From assembly GCA_044228245.1 (NCBI GenBank), contig JBGAVG010000001.1, positions 62,001 through 126,000 of the forward strand: a DNA stretch of 64,000 nucleotides, written 5' to 3'. This document shows positions 59,442 to 64,000 of the stretch, piece by piece (position 1 is the stretch's first letter; the number at the start of each line of letters is the position of its first letter). The stretch comes from Methylotenera_A sp044228245. GTDB taxonomy: Bacteria > Pseudomonadota > Gammaproteobacteria > Burkholderiales > Methylophilaceae. The notes beneath the pieces are model-generated. The model was not told the origin of the DNA and searched no databases. It saw only the letters and a program-made list of their open reading frames with translations. The translations under genes were made by a program, and so were the position numbers.

Positions 59442-60071
59442 TTAGCGCCTGGTCAGGTGCTTCCAGCCTTGATTTACAAGAAATACGGCAATGACAATTG
59501 CCAGTCCAAGCAGCGCTACTGTTCCAAGATGTTTCTGAACAATCGGGATATTGCCGAAAAAATAACCTGCCAGCACACAGACAAGCACCCAGACTACCGC
59601 CCCTATAGAAACAGAACGCGTGAATTTAACAAGCTGCATCTGGGTAACACCGGCAAGAAATGGTGCCAGCGTGCGTATCACAGGCAGAAACAGGGAGAAT
59701 AAGAATCCTATCTCCCCGTATTTTTCGTAAAAAAGGTGGGCTTTGTCCAAAGCCTCTTGTTTAGGCCATTTCAAAACCTCCACAAAGAATTTTTTACCCA
59801 CCGCCTTGCCCAGCCAGCAGCTTAGCAGACTGCCTAATATGGCTGCCGCAATAAGGCTGGGTAACAGTAGCTCTAAGCTGAGTTCGCCTGCAGCACAGAA
59901 CGCGCCGCACACAAACAAGAATGGATTTCCTGGCAGAAAAAATAGAGGAATAACGCCGATTTCCAGAAACACCACCAGGAATAAAATCAAATACACAAGG
60001 TTTGCATGCATGGCAATCAGCACGTGCAGTTGCTGATCAAAATTTAATATCATCTGCCAAACATGCATCAT
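59442..60071 (-). CDS. DedA-family membrane protein
   Basis: DedA proteins are membrane transporters for lipid carriers such as undecaprenyl phosphate. The chain shows FFLPGNPFLFVCGAF and GSLLSCWLGKAVGKKF, then FLPVIRTLAPFLAGVTQM, the family signature. Several membrane helices fit. Length 209 is normal. Its start overlaps DUF1232 by four bases. Confidence 0.92.
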   Translation of the reverse strand: MMHVWQMILNFDQQLHVLIAMHANLVYLILFLVVFLEIGVIPLFFLPGNPFLFVCGAFCAAGELSLELLLPSLIAAAILGSLLSCWLGKAVGKKFFVEVLKWPKQEALDKAHLFYEKYGEIGFLFSLFLPVIRTLAPFLAGVTQMQLVKFTRSVSIGAVVWVLVCVLAGYFFGNIPIVQKHLGTVALLGLAIVIAVFLVNQGWKHLTRR

Positions 60072-60340
60072 GTACGCTCGCTTTTACATTCAGCGATGAC
60101 GTCCGCTGGCGTTAGTTTCAAGGCAAAATAAATCAACATGGGAATAACAATTACATCATCCAGTTGGCCGATGACTGGTAAAAAATCAGGGATTAAATCA
60201 AACGGCATCAGCAGGTAACTGACAGCCAGCCACAGCGATATTTTAGCGAGAACAGGCGTTCGCGGATGTTTTTGCAGGCGCCGATAAAAATCAAACTCTG
60301 CCTTAAGTTTTGCCGCAATTTCTTTGAGCTTTTCTCTCAC
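60068..60340 (-). CDS. DUF1232 (YkvA-like) small membrane protein
   Basis: The 90-residue protein contains ISLWLAVSYLLMPFDLIPDFLPVIGQLDDVIVIPML, the DUF1232 core with two helices. Function is unknown. Start is GTG at 60340, five bases after the purC stop, so purC, this gene and dedA probably form one operon. Confidence 0.88.
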   Translation of the reverse strand: MREKLKEIAAKLKAEFDFYRRLQKHPRTPVLAKISLWLAVSYLLMPFDLIPDFLPVIGQLDDVIVIPMLIYFALKLTPADVIAECKSERT

Positions 60341-60345
60341 GTCAG

Positions 60346-61257
60346 TCAGGTTTGCAAACGTTTTCCGGTTAATTTTTCAAACGCTTCCAGGTACTTTTCC
60401 GAGGTGCGTTTTGCAATATCGTCCGGTAACGCCGGCGCGGGCGGCGCTTTGTTCCATCCAACAGATTCCAGCCAATCGCGCACATACTGCTTATCATAAC
60501 TGGGCGGGTTACTGCCCACTTTATAACTGTCAAGTGGCCAGAAGCGTGAAGAGTCCGGCGTGAGCACTTCGTCCATCACATGCAGCACACCATTATTATC
60601 CAGGCCAAATTCAAACTTGGTGTCGGCAATAATAATGCCCTTGGCAAGCGCATATTCGGCGGCTTCGGAATAAAGCTGGATAGCGACTTTTGCCACCTTC
60701 TCAGCCATGTCCTGACCAATCAAATCTGCGCATTGCTGCAAACTGATGTTTTCATCATGCTCGCCCACTGCGGCCTTGCTGGATGGCGTGAAAATGGGCT
60801 GCGGCAGCTTCGATGCCTCCTGCAGGCCTGCTGGCAATGCAATACCACACACCGTGCCTTTAGCTTTGTATTCTTTCCAGCCGCTACCCACTAAGTAACC
60901 GCGTACAATCGCTTCAATTGGCAAGGGTCTGAGCTTTTTCACGACCACGGCACGGCTTAAACCTCCAGTACCTAGCTGGGCTTTTTCTGCCGCATCGCCC
61001 ACAACTGAGTTAGGGTCGATACCTGTCAGGTGGTTCGGTACGACATGCTTGAGCTTTTCAAACCAAAAGTTAGCCATTTGCGTGAGCATTGCGCCTTTAT
61101 TGGCAATGCCGGTGGGTAAAATCACATCGAATGCGGAAAGTCTGTCTGTGCTTACCAGCAGCATAGTATTTTCATCTATGTCGTAAATATCGCGCACCTT
61201 GCCTTGATGAATACGTTTCAGGCTTTTGATGGTTGTTTCTAACAAAGGTGTATTCAT
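60346..61257 (-). CDS. purC: SAICAR synthase PurC
   Basis: PurC joins aspartate to CAIR with ATP in purine synthesis, following PurE. Motifs: HQGKVRDIYDIDENTMLLVSTDRLSAFD near residue 16, PLPIEAIVRGYLVGSGWKEYK near 108, and IIADTKFEFGLD near 200. I start at ATG 61257 (303 residues), because the extra 15 residues of the longest frame are not family-like; no clear ribosome site supports either start. It belongs with the purE-purK pair 57 kb away in function. Confidence 0.95.
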   Translation of the reverse strand: MNTPLLETTIKSLKRIHQGKVRDIYDIDENTMLLVSTDRLSAFDVILPTGIANKGAMLTQMANFWFEKLKHVVPNHLTGIDPNSVVGDAAEKAQLGTGGLSRAVVVKKLRPLPIEAIVRGYLVGSGWKEYKAKGTVCGIALPAGLQEASKLPQPIFTPSSKAAVGEHDENISLQQCADLIGQDMAEKVAKVAIQLYSEAAEYALAKGIIIADTKFEFGLDNNGVLHVMDEVLTPDSSRFWPLDSYKVGSNPPSYDKQYVRDWLESVGWNKAPPAPALPDDIAKRTSEKYLEAFEKLTGKRLQT

Positions 61258-61334
61258 GAGCTTGCTTACATGTAAAAGATCAAACGACATTATAAATTGC
61301 ACATGGATTTCAAGCTAACTTTCATTACATTCAT

Positions 61335-62765
61335 TTATTTATGATCGCTAATCTTGATAATTTTAAGTGTATTCGTACCGCCCGGGCTTCCAATCGGCTC
61401 GCCGAATGTCAGAATGACCAAGTCACCCGGATTTACCACTTTCTGCTGCAATAACACCTGTTCCATTTCATGCAAAATTTCATCCCTGTTTTTATTTTCC
61501 TGCAGGATAGGGTAAGGATAAACGCCACGATGCAGCGTTAACTTTCTGCGTGCTATTTTTTCAGGCGACAATGCATAGATAGGCACTTCGGTATCCGCGC
61601 GCGACAACCACTGCGCCGCATTGCCGGACTGGGTCAGCGCAGCAATCGCCTTGATTTTCAGGTGCTGGGCAGTATAAATTGCCGCAGCGGCAATGGCTTC
61701 ATCCGTTTGTTTTAGTTGGTGTGTTCTTCGATCTGCATGTTGCGAACCTTCATATTCTTTTTCTGCTTCCATGCACACGCGGTGCACGGCCTGCACGGTT
61801 TCTAATGGATACTGCCCGCTCGCGGTTTCGGCTGACAGCATCACCGCATCCGTGCCATCCAATACCGCATTTGCCACATCCGAAACTTCTGCCCGTGTCG
61901 GAATCGGACTGCTGATCATCGACTCCATCATTTGCGTTGCCGTAATCACCAATTTGTTTTGCGCGCGCGCCATGCGTATCATGCGCTTTTGCAGGCCAGG
62001 CACAGCAGCGTCCCCTACCTCAACTCCCAGATCGCCACGCGCCACCATAATGGCATCGGAGGCTTCAATAATCGCCTCCAAGTCTTCAATCGCTTCGGCG
62101 CGCTCAATTTTTGCGATGATACTTGCCGTTCCGCCTGCTTTTCTAACCAGGGTACGTGCCAGTTCAACGTCTAATGCCGATTTCGGAAATGAAATCGCTA
62201 CATAGTCCGCCTCAAGCGCTACGGCCGTTTTAATGTCTGCGCGGTCTTTTTTTGTCAGCGCATCAGCCGCCAGTCCGCCGCCTTGTAAATTAATGCCTTT
62301 ATTGTTGGACAGCACGCCGCCGGTAAGCACGACACAGTGAATCTGGTTCCCTTTGACACGGTCAATTGACATGGTAATGCGGCCATCATCCAGCAGCAGC
62401 ACGTTCCCAACGCTAACTTCCTGCGGTAAGTTTTTATAATCCAGGCCGACTTTAAATTGGTCGCCAAGCTCGCAATCCGCGTCCAGCACAAACAAATCAC
62501 CCATTTTGAGCGTGATTTTACCCAACTCGAACTTGCCGATACGAATTTTGGGACCTTGCAGGTCGCACAGCACGCCTATCGGGCGGTTCAGTTTTGCGGC
62601 GATCTGCCGCACAATTTCCGCGCGTTTGATATGGTCTTCGGCTGTGCCATGCGAAAAGTTTAACCGTACAACATTCACACCTGCTGTAATCAGCCGTGCA
62701 ATCATCTCTTCGCTGCTGGATGCCGGACCCAGGGTTGCTACAATTTTTGTTTTTCGTAATATCAA
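61335..62765 (-). CDS. pyk: Pyruvate kinase
   Basis: Pyk converts phosphoenolpyruvate and ADP to pyruvate and ATP. The chain contains RKTKIVATLGPAS at the start, RLNFSHGT near 35, MVARGDLGVEV near 240 and the signature IIAKIERAEAIED near 215. Length 476 is normal. The start is TTG at 62765 with AAGG seven bases upstream. It lies 80 bp downstream of pgk, the two forming a glycolytic pair on this strand. Confidence 0.95.
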   Translation of the reverse strand: MILRKTKIVATLGPASSSEEMIARLITAGVNVVRLNFSHGTAEDHIKRAEIVRQIAAKLNRPIGVLCDLQGPKIRIGKFELGKITLKMGDLFVLDADCELGDQFKVGLDYKNLPQEVSVGNVLLLDDGRITMSIDRVKGNQIHCVVLTGGVLSNNKGINLQGGGLAADALTKKDRADIKTAVALEADYVAISFPKSALDVELARTLVRKAGGTASIIAKIERAEAIEDLEAIIEASDAIMVARGDLGVEVGDAAVPGLQKRMIRMARAQNKLVITATQMMESMISSPIPTRAEVSDVANAVLDGTDAVMLSAETASGQYPLETVQAVHRVCMEAEKEYEGSQHADRRTHQLKQTDEAIAAAAIYTAQHLKIKAIAALTQSGNAAQWLSRADTEVPIYALSPEKIARRKLTLHRGVYPYPILQENKNRDEILHEMEQVLLQQKVVNPGDLVILTFGEPIGSPGGTNTLKIIKISDHK

Positions 62766-62797
62766 TGTCTTACCTTAATTTTTCTAAATATTAGAAT

Positions 62798-62822
62798 AAA
62801 AATAGGGGCTTATCGCCCCCAT
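62798..62822 (-). terminator. Short hairpin after pgk
   Basis: On the minus strand GGGGGC and GCCCC pair around GATAA, followed by TATTTTTATT. It lies 24 bp after the pgk stop and could end or attenuate the pgk transcript before pyk. Confidence 0.5.
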
Positions 62823-62845
62823 TCTTATTGTTGTCGCTTCAGGGG

Positions 62846-64000
62846 CTAACTGTTGGCGCGTTGCTCCAGAATTTCTACTGCGGGCAGAACCTTGCCTTCC
62901 AGAAACTCCAGGAATGCGCCGCCTGCTGTCGAAATATAGCTGACCTTATCGTAAATGCCGTATTTCTGGATGGCCGCGATTGTGTCACCGCCGCCCGCAA
63001 GTGTAAATGCTTTTGTTTGAGCGATTGCATTGGCAATAGTTTTAGTGCCTTCACCAAATTGGTCAAATTCAAACACGCCGACAGGTCCGTTCCACACCAC
63101 CGTGCCTGCATTGTTGATGATCTCTACTAATTCGTTAGCAGATTTCGCGCCAATGTCGAAAATCATATCGTCCGCTGCCACAGAACCCACGTCTTTCTTT
63201 ACTGCCGGCTCATTGGCATCGAATTTCTTGCCACAGACGACATCCACGGCAATCGGCACGGCTGCACCACGCTGGCTCATTTTCTCCATCAGTGCTTTAG
63301 CAGTGGGCACCAAGTCGTTTTCGCACAGAGATTTCCCGACCTCATGGCCTGCTGCCTTGAGGAAAGTATTGGCGATACCACCGCCCACCACCAGCTGGTC
63401 GACTTTTTCTGAAAGACTTTCCAATACCGTCAGCTTGGTCGAAACCTTGCTGCCGCCTACAATCGCTACCATCGGGCGCGCTGGGCTTAATAGTGCTTTG
63501 GTTAAGGCATCCAGTTCCTCTGTAAGCAAAATGCCGGCACATGCGGTAGGTGCAAATTTTGCAATGCCATGCGTGCTGGCCTCTGCACGATGTGCAGTAC
63601 CAAACGCATCCATCACAAACACGTCACACAACTTGGCATAAGCCTGTGCGGTTTCATCCTTGTTTTTTTTCTCGCCCACATTAAAACGGCAATTCTCCAG
63701 AAGTACCATTTCGCCATTGGCCACTTCGAATCCACCGGACATCCAGTCCTTGATTAAGCGTACAGGCTTGCCCAATTTGGCGGCAATCACGTCCGCCACC
63801 GGCTTTAATGAGTTCTCTTCTGAATAAACGCCTTCTTCCGGACGTCCTAGATGCGAAGTCACCATTACTTTTGCGCCCTGCTTGAGTGCGTACTCAATCG
63901 TCGGCATGGAAGCAGTGATACGCGCATCTGATGTCACTTTGCCATCAGCCACAGGCACGTTTAAGTCGGCGCGAATAAAAACGCGCTTACCTGCTAAATC
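62846..64000 (-). CDS. pgk: Phosphoglycerate kinase (partial, N-terminus outside window)
   Basis: PGK transfers phosphate between 1,3-bisphosphoglycerate and ADP. 384 residues are visible; the frame is open to the window end, where DLAGKRVFIRADLNVPVADGK is already within the N-terminal domain, so only about ten residues are missing. Other motifs: RVTSHLGRP-like (MVTSHLGRPEEG), MVAIVGGSKVSTKL near 205 and GGGDTIAA near 350 are present. Downstream is pyk. A GTG inside the NVPV segment can be read as a false start. Confidence 0.96.
   Translation of the reverse strand, partial: DLAGKRVFIRADLNVPVADGKVTSDARITASMPTIEYALKQGAKVMVTSHLGRPEEGVYSEENSLKPVADVIAAKLGKPVRLIKDWMSGGFEVANGEMVLLENCRFNVGEKKNKDETAQAYAKLCDVFVMDAFGTAHRAEASTHGIAKFAPTACAGILLTEELDALTKALLSPARPMVAIVGGSKVSTKLTVLESLSEKVDQLVVGGGIANTFLKAAGHEVGKSLCENDLVPTAKALMEKMSQRGAAVPIAVDVVCGKKFDANEPAVKKDVGSVAADDMIFDIGAKSANELVEIINNAGTVVWNGPVGVFEFDQFGEGTKTIANAIAQTKAFTLAGGGDTIAAIQKYGIYDKVSYISTAGGAFLEFLEGKVLPAVEILEQRANS

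Noticed and set aside
1..64000. CRISPR array, prophage, integrase or transposase
   Set aside because: No regularly spaced repeats, phage genes or transposase-like frames were seen; the only repeats are the two non-coding elements described.
1..64000. tRNA or rRNA genes
   Set aside because: The intergenic gaps are short and none shows a recognisable tRNA or rRNA segment by eye; a covariance search was not possible.

Overview
The window reads as a chromosomal segment of a free-living Gram-negative betaproteobacterium, most likely of the Nitrosomonadales and perhaps a methylotroph of the Methylophilaceae type. This rests on gene order and family content (pilD-coaE-zapD-yacG, a Nudix-ThiE fusion, a DUF815 ATPase next to argJ, rnfABCDGE-nth, DUF1841, bamC-dapA, a short secA neighbourhood). 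No marker gene such as 16S rRNA is present, so the lineage is an inference. Gene density is high, most genes are housekeeping, and no prophage, transposase, CRISPR array, tRNA or rRNA was seen.

Layout. 1-6.5 kb: murJ (cut by the window start), rpsT, purE-purK, proB, obgE, rpmA, rplU. 6.6-15.8 kb: ispB, an unknown gene, the pilD-coaE-zapD-yacG-PCuAC series, and opposite it cysS, argJ, a DUF815 ATPase and a Nudix-ThiE fusion. 15.8-20.4 kb: an envelope-flavoured run of TPR protein, L,D-transpeptidase, two cyclophilins, lpxH and a 2Fe-2S protein. 20.4-29.4 kb: signalling genes (GAF/HD-GYP, FHA, PP2C, phoB-phoR with a Pho box), nusB-ribH and an OFA-family transporter. 29.4-30.75 kb: the one clearly accessory stretch, a non-coding repeat region and an AT-rich orphan gene. 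30.7-39 kb: a molybdopterin oxidoreductase, a RoxA-type hydroxylase, small envelope proteins, bamC and dapA. 39.2-45.4 kb: rnfABCDGE-nth. 45.4-49.9 kb: a terminal-inverted-repeat element followed by FIST, DUF1841, ECF sigma factor, zinc-finger anti-sigma candidate, and a three-gene HvfA/HvfB/HvfC (bufferin-type) RiPP cassette. 49.9-64 kb: DUF1289, secA, an M23 peptidase, a DUF721 gene, hppA, a LuxR-type regulator, cytochrome b, a CCC1/VIT1 transporter, ppa, dedA, DUF1232, purC, pyk and pgk (cut by the window end).

The most interesting locus is 45.4-49.9 kb. A secreted peptide with six cysteines, four of them spaced exactly ten residues apart, is followed by an MNIO (DUF692) peptide-modifying enzyme and its DUF2063 partner. 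All three sit directly behind an ECF sigma factor and a small HxxxCxxC protein. Relatives of this cassette (Haemophilus HvfABC, Caulobacter bufferins) make copper-binding peptides by turning cysteines into oxazolone/thioamide or thiooxazole groups. The family is known, but the precursor's repeat variant, its regulators and the continuous link to FIST and DUF1841 are worth a closer look.

Energy genes also cluster: Rnf (ferredoxin/NAD-linked ion pump), a proton-pumping pyrophosphatase of the K+-independent type, soluble pyrophosphatase, pyruvate kinase and phosphoglycerate kinase. Gene starts were moved from the longest reading frame where a Shine-Dalgarno sequence, a better start codon or the usual family length argued for it (cysS, FHA gene, secretin-like gene, bamC, dapA, molybdopterin enzyme, LuxR gene, purC).
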